Source: Candidatus Rokuibacteriota bacterium (GTDB lineage Bacteria; Methylomirabilota; Methylomirabilia; Rokubacteriales; CSP1-6). From it: a stretch of DNA of 64,000 nt. Position numbers and translations under genes: made by a program. A model generated the notes under the pieces. The model saw nothing but the letters and a program-made list of their open reading frames with translations, ran no database searches and had not been told where the DNA came from. Below, in pieces: positions 10,868-19,607 of this stretch (positions within the stretch are counted from its first letter, which is position 1; each line of letters begins with the position of its first letter). Location: NCBI GenBank assembly GCA_016866775.1, contig VGLJ01000012.1:1-64000 (forward strand). The letters are read 5' to 3'.

Positions 10868-10895
10868 GCGCCTCTCCTCGGGGACGGGTGTGCAA

Positions 10896-10905
10896 ACTAT
10901 ACTAT
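10896..10905. promoter_or_regulatory. symmetric divergent -10 element
   Basis: ACTATACTAT gives TATAGT leftward and TACTAT rightward sharing the central TA; TATACT at 10898 is a second plus-strand option. The element is exactly 28 nt from each start codon (10867 and 10934), and both genes have Shine-Dalgarno sequences, so both transcripts have short leaders. Confidence 0.55.
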
Positions 10906-10933
10906 CGGGCACCTTTCTCCGAAAGGAGCCCTC

Positions 10934-12001
10934 ATGGGGATTCCCGCAACCATGCTCGCGACGGTGCTCGTCGCGCCGCACCGATTCGAGCTGCAGGAGC
11001 GGCCGGTGCCCGAGCCCGGCGAGGAAGACGTGCTCGTGCGCGTGAGGGCCTGCGGCATCTGAGGGACGGATCTGAAAATCATCCACCAGGGCATGCCCCA
11101 GATGCCGCCCTACGGCGAGTTCATCTTCGGGCATGAGTACGCGGGCGACATCGTCGCCGTGGGCAAGACGGTGGATGAGTTTCAGGTCGGCGACCGGGTG
11201 GTCGTCGAAGCGCACATGGGCTGCCGTCGCTGCGAGAACTGCATCCGCGGGCAGTACACCGCCTGCCTGAACTACGGCAACCGCGCGCGCGGTCACCGCG
11301 CGAACGGCTTCACCACGAACGGCGGCCTCGCCGAGTACGCCGTGAACCACGTCAACACGCTCTACCGCATCCCCGCCGGCGTCTCCTATGAGGAGGCGAC
11401 GGTGGTGATGACCTCCGGCAGCCCGCTCTTCGGTCTGGAGAACGCGGGCGGCTACTTCGCGGGCGAGACCGTCGCCGTGCTCGGGCCGGGTCCGATCGGC
11501 CTCATGGCGATCCAGCTCGTGCGGGCGCTCGGCGCCACCCGCGTGATCCTCACGGGCACGCGCGAGTCACGCTTGCGCATCGGCCGCCGGCTCGGCGCGG
11601 ACGTCGTCGTCAACAGCCGCGAGAAGGATCCGGTCGCGGCCGTGATGGAGGCGACGCAGGGCAAGGGCGCCGATCTCGTGATCGACTGCGCGGGCGGCGA
11701 CGAGACGTTCGATCAGTCGATCAAGATGTCGAAGCCGGGCGGCAAGGTGCTGCTCGTCGCGTTCTATCACGGCCCGGTCACCGCGGACATCTCCCATGCG
11801 GTGCGACGCAACGTCACGATCTACACGGAGCGTGGTGAAGGCGGGACGAGTGTCGGACGCGCGCTCGCGCTGCTCGCGGCCGGCCGGCTCACCGCCAAGC
11901 CCTTGATCACGCACCAGTTCCCCCTGCGCCAGGTCCACGACGCGATCGACACGCTGGAGCAGCGGACCGGCGATCCACTCAAGGTGGTGCTCATCCCATG
12001 A
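10934..12001 (+). CDS. zinc-dependent MDR alcohol dehydrogenase with in-frame TGA at the catalytic Cys codon
   Basis: The start ATG follows AAAGGAG by 5-6 nt. Codon 43 is TGA (11060-11062) inside the motif CGI-x-GTD, where the family has Cys as catalytic-zinc ligand; the frame then continues intact to 12001. Reading through gives 355 residues, normal for the family. Other features are whole: GHEYAG (second zinc ligand), the structural-zinc set C-x2-C-x2-C-x7-C in GCRRCENCIRGQYTAC, and the NAD-binding LGPGPIGLMAIQL. Selenocysteine is possible, as is a simple TGC/TGT-to-TGA mutation or sequence error. Without readthrough the protein is dead. The stop overlaps the next gene (ATGA). Confidence 0.75.
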
Positions 12002-13533
12002 ACACGCGTGCGATGGCGGTCGCTGTGTTGCTGCTGGTCGCCGTGGTCGGGACCGCCGAGCGGGCGGGCGCTCAAGCGCGAGATCAAATGACCTGGGCCC
12101 TGCACTTCTCGCTGGCGCCCACCCTGTTCGAGCCGGCGGAAACGCCGGGCGTGGTGTCTCCGTTCATGATCCTCTACGCCCTGCACGACGCGCTGATCAA
12201 GCCGATGCCGGGCAACAACGCCGCGCCGAGCCTCGCGGAATCGTGGACCGTCTCGCCCGACGGGCTCGTGTACGAGTTCGTGCTGCGCAAGGGGCCGCGC
12301 TTCCACACCGGCGAGCCGGTCACCGCCGAGGATGTGAAGTTCTCGTTCGAGCGCTACCGCGGGATCTCCGCGAAGATGCTCAAGGACCGGGTGGCCGCGG
12401 TGGAGACGCCCGACGCCGGGCGCGTGCGCTTCCGGCTCAAGCTGCCGTGGGCGGACTTCCTCACGTTCTACGGCGGCATCGCCACCGGCGCGAACTGGGT
12501 GGTGCCGAAGAAGTACGTCGAGCGCGTCGGCGAGGAAGGATTCAAGAAGGCGCCGGTCGGCGCGGGCCCGTACAAGTTCGTCTCGTTCACCCCCGGGATC
12601 GAGCTCGTGGTCGAAGCGACCGACACCTACTGGCGGAAGAACCCGAGCGTGAAGCGCATCGTCTTCAAGTCGGTCCCCGACGTCGCCACGCGCCTCGTCG
12701 CGCTCAAGAGCGGCGACGCGGACGGCGCCTACGCGCTGCCCGGCGAGCTCGGCGAGGAAGTGCAGCGCACGGCCGGGCTCACGCTGCGGCCGACGCCGTT
12801 CACGAGCACGCACTGGATCCTGTTCGCCGATCAGTTCGACAAGAGCTCGCCCTGGCACGACCGGCGCGTGCGGCTCGCGGCCACCCACGCCGTCGATCGC
12901 CAGGCGATCAACCAGGCGGTGAGCCTCGGCTACTCGAAGATCACCGGCAGCATCATCCCGACGAGCTTCGACTTCTACTGGCAGCCGCCGCCGATCCCCT
13001 ACGACGTGGCGAAGGCGAAGCAGCTGCTCGCCGAAGCGGGGTATCCGAAGGGCTTCGACGCCGGCGATCTGTGGTGCGACATCTCGACGACCGCGCAGGC
13101 CGAGGCGTCGATCAACTATCTGCTCGCCGCCGGGATCAAGGTGAAGCTGCGCCCGGTCGAGCGCGCCGGGTTCCTCAAGCAGTACCAGGAAAAGAAGCTC
13201 AAGAATCTGATCTTCGGGCTGAGCGGCATCGGCGGGAATGCGGCGACGCGCATCGAGGCGTTCACCGCCTCGACCGGCACGTTCGCCTACGGCAGCTACC
13301 CCGACGTCGACGGGCTCTTCCGCGACCAGGCGGGCGAGATGGACCGGAAGAAGCGCGAGGCGCTCCTCCACAAGATCCAGCAGTTGATGCACGACAAGGT
13401 GATGTACCTGCCGATCTGGCAGCTCTCGGTCCTGAACGCGTTCGGGCCGCGCGTCGCCGAGTCGGGCCTCGGCCTCATCAACGGCTACCCATGGGCGGCA
13501 CCGTACGAGGACGTGAAGCTGAAGGCCCGGTAA
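11998..13533 (+). CDS. ABC transporter substrate-binding protein, family 5 (peptide/nickel/opine)
   Basis: A 511-residue periplasmic binding protein. The N-terminal signal peptide (AVAVLLLVAVVGTAERAGAQA) is followed by the family-5 pattern SLAESWTVSPDGLVYEFVLR, FHTGEPVTAEDVKFSFERYR and AKQLLAEAGYPKGFD. It would deliver a peptide or similar solute to an inner-membrane permease, but no permease or ATPase genes are adjacent. It is translationally coupled to the alcohol dehydrogenase, so the ligand may be that enzyme's substrate or product source (inference). Confidence 0.9.
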   Translation: MNTRAMAVAVLLLVAVVGTAERAGAQARDQMTWALHFSLAPTLFEPAETPGVVSPFMILYALHDALIKPMPGNNAAPSLAESWTVSPDGLVYEFVLRKGPRFHTGEPVTAEDVKFSFERYRGISAKMLKDRVAAVETPDAGRVRFRLKLPWADFLTFYGGIATGANWVVPKKYVERVGEEGFKKAPVGAGPYKFVSFTPGIELVVEATDTYWRKNPSVKRIVFKSVPDVATRLVALKSGDADGAYALPGELGEEVQRTAGLTLRPTPFTSTHWILFADQFDKSSPWHDRRVRLAATHAVDRQAINQAVSLGYSKITGSIIPTSFDFYWQPPPIPYDVAKAKQLLAEAGYPKGFDAGDLWCDISTTAQAEASINYLLAAGIKVKLRPVERAGFLKQYQEKKLKNLIFGLSGIGGNAATRIEAFTASTGTFAYGSYPDVDGLFRDQAGEMDRKKREALLHKIQQLMHDKVMYLPIWQLSVLNAFGPRVAESGLGLINGYPWAAPYEDVKLKAR

Positions 13534-13587
13534 CCGATCGGAAATAAAGGTTGGCACCCGAGCGCGGGACCACCTAAGTAGGGGGCC

Positions 13588-14777
13588 ATGCCGGTCGCCG
13601 TCCGCCGACGCTCTGGGGCGTTCGCCGCCGCGCTCGGGGTCCTCCTGTTGCTGGCTCCGCGCCCCGCCGTGGCCACCAATTTCGTGAATCTCCCGGCGTT
13701 CAGCGCCGCCAGCCAGGGCATGGGGGGGCGCGGACTCTGTCAGCGTGCTCGACACCTCGCTGATCAATACGAACCCCGGGGCGCTCTTCCTTCTGCCGCG
13801 CAGCACGGACCCCGCCGCGAAGGGCTGATTCGACGGCGGCGTGGCGAACCTCACGCTCGGATACCTGCAGCCGTTCCTGCACCACACCGACCAGTTCGCC
13901 AACTCGCGTGACAGCGAGAACGACCCGGTCCTCGCGCTGCACGGCGGCTTCGCCGCGCACGTGCGCGAGATCCCGAGGCTGACGGTCGGCATCGGGCTCT
14001 TCACGCAAGGCGGGCTCGGCACGGACTTCCGCAACCTCACCACCGCGTTCGGCACGCGCGACGACGCCTCCTCGTTCCTGCGCCACATCAAGCTGGCGTT
14101 CGCCGCGAGCTACGAGATCGTCGACGGCTTCTCGATCGGCGTCGCGCCGCACATCAGCTACTCGGACCTGTCGTTCCGGCTGTTTCCGAAGACGTCCGCG
14201 GGCCTCGCATTCTCCGGCGTCGACCTCGGCGAGCGCTGCCAGCGCAATCAGGGCCTCGGCGAGCCGGGCGGCGATTGTCCGTGGGACGTCGCGGGCGGCG
14301 TGAAGATCGGCGCCGCGTGGAAGGTCACGCCGATGGTGACGGTCGGCCTCGCGTACACGTCGCCCGCCGACTTCCACTATCACAGCGGCGAGGGCAAGCT
14401 GAACTTCAGCTCGCTCGGCCTCGGGCGCGTGAGCTGCGACGTCGACGTCCTCGGAGTCCAGTGGCCAGTTCATCGTCGCGCTCGGCGCCGCGTACGAGGT
14501 CATCCCGAATGTCGTCACCGTGCGCGGCGGCTACAACTGGGCGAACAACCCGCTGCGCGAGCGCACGTTCGACCCCGCCGTGCAGGTGCCGTTCGAGCAT
14601 CACATCGCCGTCGGCGTCGGCGTGAAGCCGTGGAAGCACTGGGAGATGGACGCGGGCTTCTATTACGCGCTGCCGAAGAAGGTCACGTACACGAACCCCG
14701 AGCTGCCGTACGGGACGAAGGCGACGGACAACCCGCAGGGCTTCCAGCTCGACGTCACCATGGGGTATCGCTTCTGA
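13588..14777 (+). pseudogene. outer-membrane protein, OmpP1/FadL-like, multiply broken
   Basis: A signal peptide (AAALGVLLLLAPRPAVA) leads into TNFVNLPAFSAASQGMGG. A run of seven G at about 13725 breaks the frame; the next frame reads SVSVLDTSLINTNPGALFLL, then meets TGA at 13826-13828 and continues open as FDGGVANLTLGYLQPFLHH. A further shift near 14465 moves coding to GQFIVALGAAYEVIPN and the C-terminal strand GFQLDVTMGYRF, ending in aromatic Phe as beta-barrels do. The family forms hydrophobic-substrate channels in the outer membrane. Three lesions suggest decay or poor sequence. It overlaps the cyclase start. Confidence 0.65.
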
Positions 14778-17428
14778 GCACCGCCACGCCCACGACACGC
14801 GGCACGTCGGCGGCGCGGCTCCGCTACTACCTGGTGTGGACGTACGTCATCGGCTCTGCCGCCGCCGTCGCCGTGACGTTCTTCCTGATCGGCCTCGGCC
14901 TCGAGTTCACGCTGCAGCAGTGGATCCACTTCCTGATCATCGCCACGTTCGTGATCCCCTGCTACACGCTGCCCGACATCTACCTGATCTCCCGCCACAT
15001 CCGGCCGATCTCGAGCGTGCTGGCGCAGGTGGACCGCGGCGAGCGCCCGTCGCCGTACGACGTCTCGCGGGCGATCGTGCGCGCGCTGAACCTGCCGTAC
15101 TTCTCGTTCCTGCGCGTGACGTTCTTCCACGGTCCGAGCGCCGCGCTGATGGCGGGCGGCGGCATGGTCGTCGGCAACTCCGTCATCGACAGCGGCTTCG
15201 CCTGGTGGCAGATCATCGGCGTCACGCTCAACATCTTCCTCTTCGCCTCGCCGACCCGCGCGATCGCGGAGTTCTTCGTCACCGCGCGGAAGATCGTGCC
15301 CGAGATCCAGCAGCTCTGGGCCTACACCGACGAGATCGATCCGAAGCACCAGGGCCAGCTCATCGCCGTGCCGCTGCGCAGCAAGCTCCTCTACCTGTCG
15401 GTCTTCGTGAACATGCTGCCGCTGCTGTTCCTCGCCGGCTCGATGGTGTTCAAGACCGACCGCGTGCTCGTCGCCGCCGGGATCTCGGCGCAGCTCGAGA
15501 CGTTGATGCCGGTCACCCTGTACGCGGCCGGGGTCGCGCTGGTCTGCATGGTCGGCACCCTGGTGATGTCGGTCCTCACGGCCTCCGAGGTCTCGCGCTC
15601 GGCCGCGCGGCTGGCCGAGGCGATGCGCGGGGTCGAGCAGGGTGACCTGAACCACGACCTGCGCCTGTCGTCGACCGACGAGTACGCCGCGCTGTTCCGC
15701 GGCTTCAACCTGATGGTCGGCAGCCTCCGCGAGGAGGTCCGGATCCTCCAGCTCTCCCACGCGCTCGCGGGCGAGCTGAACCTCGACAAGCTGCTCACGC
15801 GCCTCGTCCACGCGACGTCGGAGCTCCTGGGCGCCGACCGCTGCACGCTGTTCCTCTACGACCGCAAGACCGGCGAGCTCTTCTCGCGCATCGCCGAAGG
15901 GCTCGAGATCAAGGAGATCCGGATCCCGTCCGACCGGGGGATCGCCGGCGCCGTGTTCACGACGCGCAAGACCGAGAGCATCACCGACCCCTACAAGGAC
16001 CCGCGCTTCAACCAGGACGTGGACCGCAGCACGGGGTATCGCACCGAGAGCATCCTCGCCATGCCGATCATCAACAAGGCGGGCGACTGCATCGGCGTGA
16101 CGGAGGTGCTCAACAAGAAGGCCGGGCGCTTCACGGCGAAGGACGAGACCCGGCTGGGGGCGTTCACCGCGCAGATCACCATCGCGCTGGAGAACGCGAA
16201 GCTCTTCGAGGACGTCCTCAACGAGAAGAACTACAACGAGGGCATCCTGCGCTCGACCACCGACGGCATCGTGACGCTCGACGCGACCGACAAGATCCTC
16301 ACCGCCAACGACGCGGCGCTGAAGATCATGAAGCGCGACCGGAGCGAGCTGATCGGCAAAGCACTCACCGACGCGTTCACCGGCCAGAACAGCTGGGTGC
16401 CGAACACGCTCGAGAGGGTGAAGCAGAGCGGCAAGCGCGAGATCGCCGTCGAGATGGAGCTGCACGTCGGCGAGCGCGACATCGCGTCGGTGAACCTCGC
16501 GATGAACCCGCTCATCGACATCAACGAGGAGCAGATCGGCTCGATGATCGTGGTCGAGGACATCACGAGCGAGAAGCGCATCCGCAGCACGATGGCGCGC
16601 TACATGTCGCCCGAGATCGCCGACCAGCTCCTCGCGGAAGGCGAGCAGGTGCTGGGCGGCAAGGACCAGCAGGCGTCGATCCTCTTCTCCGACATCCGGA
16701 GCTTCACGACCATGTCGGAGTCGCTGGGCGCGCGCGACCCGGTCGCCATGCTCAACGAGTACTTCGAGCAGATGGTCGACGTCGTGCTGAGCCACGGCGG
16801 CGTGCTCGACAAGTTCATCGGCGACGCCGTCATGGCGCTGTTCGGCGTGCCGTTCAAGGGCGAGCACGACGCCGACGACGCGGTCCGCGTCGCCAACACG
16901 ATGTGGGTCGTCCTCCGCCAACTCAACCGCGAGCGCCGCGCCCAGGGCAAGGCGCCGATCGCGATCGGCGTCGGCATCGCGTCGGGCATCGTCGTCGTCG
17001 GCAACATCGGCTCGACCAAGCGGATGGAGTACACCGCGATCGGCGACACCGTGAACCTGGCCTCCCGCCTCGAGGGCGCGACGAAGTACTACGGGGTCGG
17101 CGTGCTGCTCGGCGAGTCCACGAAGCAGGAGCTGACGGCGAAGACGCTGGTCCGCGAGATGGACCTCCTGCGCGTGAAGGGCAAGCACGAGCCCGTGGCG
17201 ATCTACGAGGCGATGGATCACCTGACCGAGGAAGAGTTCCCCAACCTCACGCGCGGGGTCGAGCTCTACTCCGAAGGTATTAGGCTCTATCGCGACCGCG
17301 CGTTCAAGCACGCGATGGACTGCTTCAAGGAGACGCTGAGCGGCTGGCAGACGTTCGGCGTGTTCAAGAACCAGGGCGACTGCGTAAGCTTCGTCGCCAC
17401 GGGCGGGAAGAACAAGCCGGCGAACTGA
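14774..17428 (+). CDS. class III adenylate cyclase with membrane, HAMP, GAF and PAS domains
   Basis: About 884 residues. Several N-terminal membrane segments (VWTYVIGSAAAVAVTFFLIG onward) are followed by a HAMP-like linker (SAARLAEAMRGVEQGDL), a GAF domain (about 335-480), a PAS domain (about 490-600) and a cyclase catalytic domain from about 620. Metal-binding Asp are in FSDIRSFTTM and DKFIGDAVMALFG. KRMEYTAIGDTVNLASRLE holds the Lys-Asp pair of ATP-specific cyclases. It should make cAMP in response to a ligand sensed by GAF or PAS. No ATG fits: CTG 14774 overlaps the previous TGA (CTGA), and GTG 14834 is the alternative. The last 30 residues diverge from the usual tetratricopeptide-like tail. 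Confidence 0.85.
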   Translation: MSTATPTTRGTSAARLRYYLVWTYVIGSAAAVAVTFFLIGLGLEFTLQQWIHFLIIATFVIPCYTLPDIYLISRHIRPISSVLAQVDRGERPSPYDVSRAIVRALNLPYFSFLRVTFFHGPSAALMAGGGMVVGNSVIDSGFAWWQIIGVTLNIFLFASPTRAIAEFFVTARKIVPEIQQLWAYTDEIDPKHQGQLIAVPLRSKLLYLSVFVNMLPLLFLAGSMVFKTDRVLVAAGISAQLETLMPVTLYAAGVALVCMVGTLVMSVLTASEVSRSAARLAEAMRGVEQGDLNHDLRLSSTDEYAALFRGFNLMVGSLREEVRILQLSHALAGELNLDKLLTRLVHATSELLGADRCTLFLYDRKTGELFSRIAEGLEIKEIRIPSDRGIAGAVFTTRKTESITDPYKDPRFNQDVDRSTGYRTESILAMPIINKAGDCIGVTEVLNKKAGRFTAKDETRLGAFTAQITIALENAKLFEDVLNEKNYNEGILRSTTDGIVTLDATDKILTANDAALKIMKRDRSELIGKALTDAFTGQNSWVPNTLERVKQSGKREIAVEMELHVGERDIASVNLAMNPLIDINEEQIGSMIVVEDITSEKRIRSTMARYMSPEIADQLLAEGEQVLGGKDQQASILFSDIRSFTTMSESLGARDPVAMLNEYFEQMVDVVLSHGGVLDKFIGDAVMALFGVPFKGEHDADDAVRVANTMWVVLRQLNRERRAQGKAPIAIGVGIASGIVVVGNIGSTKRMEYTAIGDTVNLASRLEGATKYYGVGVLLGESTKQELTAKTLVREMDLLRVKGKHEPVAIYEAMDHLTEEEFPNLTRGVELYSEGIRLYRDRAFKHAMDCFKETLSGWQTFGVFKNQGDCVSFVATGGKNKPAN

Positions 17429-17435
17429 GGCGAAG

Positions 17436-17467
17436 GGGGCGTCATCGCCGCGCGGCGATGACGCCCC
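17436..17467. terminator. perfect 32-nt palindrome after the cyclase gene
   Basis: The 15 nt from GGGGCGTCATCGCCG are repeated as their exact inverse complement, with a 2-nt centre, 8 bp after the cyclase stop. There is no T-run on either side, so it may act as a hairpin-type terminator without a U-tract, a transcript 3-prime protector or a protein-binding site. Confidence 0.5.
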
Positions 17468-17591
17468 GATCCTCCGCACGCGAGCTGTCGGGTATCATGC
17501 GCGCATGCCACGCGGGGATCTCCGATGAGCTGGAACATCCGCCACCAGCGGCCCGTCGTCTCGGCGCGCCAGCACTACGAGCGTCGCGCGC

Positions 17592-18827
17592 ATGCCTGAC
17601 CTGAGGGTCGACGGCGCGCGCTTCTGGGACACCGTCATGCGCTCCGGCGAGATCGGGCCGGGGAAAGCCGGTGGCCTGCGACGGCTGGCGCTCACCGACG
17701 CCGACAAGGAGATGCGCGATCTGTTCGTCACCTGGTGCACCGAGGCCGGGTGCACGGTGACGATCGATCGCGTCGGCAACGTCTTCGCGCGACGTCCCGG
17801 CAGCGACGATCACCTGCCGCCGGTCCTGATCGGCAGCCATCTCGACACGCAGGTCGCGGGCGGCAAGTACGACGGCATCGTCGGCGTGCTCGCGGGGCTC
17901 GAAATCTTGAGGTCGCTCGATCAGCACCGTGTTCGCACGAAACGGCCGCTCGAGCTCGTCTGCTGGACGAACGAAGAAGGTGCGCGCTTCACGCCGCCGA
18001 TGGTCGCCTCCGGCGCGTTCGCGAGCGTCTTCGACGTCGACTGGGTGCTCGCGCTGCGCGACGACGACGGCAAGGTCTTCGGTGACGAGCTGAAGCGGAT
18101 CGGCTACGACGGCAAGACGGACGTCGGCGGCCGCGGCATCGACGCCTACTTCGAGCTGCACATCGAGCAGGGCCCGATCCTCGACAAGGAGACCGTGCCT
18201 GTCGGCATCGTGACCGGCGGCTACGCCGTGCGCGGCATGCACGTCGACGTGCACGGCGAGACCGCGCACGCCGGGCCGACGCCGATGGACAAACGGCGCA
18301 ACGCGCTCATCGGCGCGTCGATGCTCGCCGTCGCCGTCAACGACGTCGGCTGGAAGTATCACGACACCGAGGGCAAGGCGACGGTGCCGCGGATCGTCGC
18401 GTGGCCGAACAAGGCCGGCATCCTCTCGGAGTACGCGCAGATCACGTGCGACGTCCGTCACGCCGACGCGGCGACCGCCGATCGCATGTGGGCCGAGATC
18501 AAGGCGGCGATGGCCGACTGCGCGAAGCGCGCGAACGTGGAGCTGCGCGTCGCGAGCGAGTGGCGGTTCGGCAGCGAGCGCTTCGATCCGTCCTGCATCC
18601 GGCTGATCCGCGAGGCCGCGCAGCAGCTCGGCGTTCCCCACCGCGACATCCTCAGCCAGGCGGGCCACGACGCGTACTACATCTCGCGGATCGCGCCGAC
18701 CGCGATGATCTTCACGCCGTGCCGCGACGGGATCTCGCACAACGAGGCCGAGCACGCCGAGCGCGATCAGACGGTGCCCGGCGTCAACGTGCTGCTCCAC
18801 GCGGTCCTCGGCCGTGCGGATCGTTAG
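17592..18827 (+). CDS. M20-family Zn hydrolase, N-carbamoyl-L-amino-acid hydrolase / allantoate amidohydrolase-like
   Basis: A 411-residue protein with the family signatures LIGSHLDTQVAGGKYDGIVG (zinc His and bridging Asp), CWTNEEGARFTPPM (Glu ligand and catalytic Glu), FELHIEQGPIL, and the dimerisation-domain motif GETAHAGPTPMDKRRNAL. ISHNEAE near the C-terminus carries the last zinc His. Enzymes of this type hydrolyse N-carbamoyl amino acids, ureidopropionate or allantoate. The substrate is not fixed by sequence; hydantoin or pyrimidine catabolism is plausible. It is followed within 6 bp by dispersed-repeat copy A. Confidence 0.85.
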   Translation: MPDLRVDGARFWDTVMRSGEIGPGKAGGLRRLALTDADKEMRDLFVTWCTEAGCTVTIDRVGNVFARRPGSDDHLPPVLIGSHLDTQVAGGKYDGIVGVLAGLEILRSLDQHRVRTKRPLELVCWTNEEGARFTPPMVASGAFASVFDVDWVLALRDDDGKVFGDELKRIGYDGKTDVGGRGIDAYFELHIEQGPILDKETVPVGIVTGGYAVRGMHVDVHGETAHAGPTPMDKRRNALIGASMLAVAVNDVGWKYHDTEGKATVPRIVAWPNKAGILSEYAQITCDVRHADAATADRMWAEIKAAMADCAKRANVELRVASEWRFGSERFDPSCIRLIREAAQQLGVPHRDILSQAGHDAYYISRIAPTAMIFTPCRDGISHNEAEHAERDQTVPGVNVLLHAVLGRADR

Positions 18828-18832
18828 TCCAT

Positions 18833-18897
18833 GGGGGGCTCCGGGCGCCCCCCAGGCCCCCCACGCTCCGGGCCCGGAATGAATCCGGGCCCTCCGC
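18833..18897 (-). repeat. two-hairpin dispersed repeat, copy A
   Basis: Hairpin with 7-bp GGGGGGC/GCCCCCC arms (18833-18839 and 18847-18853), then hairpin with 9-bp arms GGGCCCGGA/TCCGGGCCC (18870-18878 and 18884-18892) and loop ATGAA. It matches copy B (28772-28839) and copy C (52305-52370) in order and linker, in the reverse orientation relative to C, with paired changes in the stems. Confidence 0.7.
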
Positions 18898-19607
18898 GAC
18901 GCGCGCTGCGGGTGCTGCACACCGCCGACGTGCACCTCGACAGCGACTCGTACGGCAACGCCGAGCAGCGGGCGGCGCACCGGGAGCGCGAGCGGCGCAT
19001 GTTCCAGCGGATCATCGACCGCGCGCTGGCCGACGAGATCGATCTCCTGCTGATCGCCGGCGACCTGTTCGATCACAACCGCGTGCCGGACGAGACCATC
19101 GCGTTCGTGCAGGCGGAGTTCGCGCGGCTTCGCCAGCCGGTCGTCATCCTGCCGGGCAACCACGATTGTCTTCAGCCGAAGGGCGTCTACGACCGGCACG
19201 ACTTCGCGACGGGCGCCAGGCACGTCCACGTGATCCAGGGGCTCGACGGCGAGACGCTCGAGTTCCCCGAGCTCGAGGCCGTCGTGTGGGGCCGCGGCAT
19301 GCCCGAGCACGAGCTCGCGTTCCAGCCGCTCGCGCACATCCCGTCGCGTCTCGCCGGGCACCATTGCCTGGCGCTCGCGCACGGCTTCTTCTACGACGAG
19401 CGCCAGCGGCCGGAGCGCTCGTCGCCGATCTTCGCCGAGGAGATTCGCGACACGGGCTGGGACTACGTCGCGCTCGGCCACCAGCACGTGCAGGCCGACG
19501 TGAGCCAGAACGGCGTTGCCGCCTGGTACGCGGGCTCCCCCGGCACCGTCCTCCGTATCGACTTCGCGGCGGACGGCGGCGTCCGCGTGGAGGCCCGCGC
19601 GCTCTAG
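18879..19607 (+). CDS. metallophosphoesterase (SbcD/Mre11-like calcineurin fold)
   Basis: The protein has the metallophosphatase motifs in order: TADVHLDS, AGDLFDHNRV, LPGNHDC, ALAHGFF and ALGHQHVQ. This is the calcineurin-like fold used by SbcD/YhaO-type DNA exonucleases and other phosphoesterases; no partner ATPase is adjacent. The start is uncertain: ATG 18879 lies in a loop of repeat copy A, ATG 18831 lies at its edge, and GTG 18912 (VLHTADVHL) best matches where family members begin. The stop overlaps the convergent MFS gene by 4 bp. Confidence 0.8.
   Translation: MNPGPPRRALRVLHTADVHLDSDSYGNAEQRAAHRERERRMFQRIIDRALADEIDLLLIAGDLFDHNRVPDETIAFVQAEFARLRQPVVILPGNHDCLQPKGVYDRHDFATGARHVHVIQGLDGETLEFPELEAVVWGRGMPEHELAFQPLAHIPSRLAGHHCLALAHGFFYDERQRPERSSPIFAEEIRDTGWDYVALGHQHVQADVSQNGVAAWYAGSPGTVLRIDFAADGGVRVEARAL

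Noticed and set aside
11068-11104. SECIS-like hairpin after the TGA in the alcohol dehydrogenase
   Set aside because: Only 3-4 bp stems could be drawn by eye (GGAT/ATCC and GGG/CCC with CATC/GATG); too weak to annotate as an element, so kept only as a possibility in the finding.
14663-17479. Minus-strand open frame of about 940 codons opposite the adenylate cyclase
   Set aside because: The translation is Val/Asp/His/Arg-rich antisense sequence with no family motifs, while the plus strand has a clear multidomain cyclase.
17525-17600. Short plus-strand frame from ATG 17525 before the M20 hydrolase
   Set aside because: 24 codons, no Shine-Dalgarno, low-information composition and overlap with the hydrolase start; more likely leader sequence.
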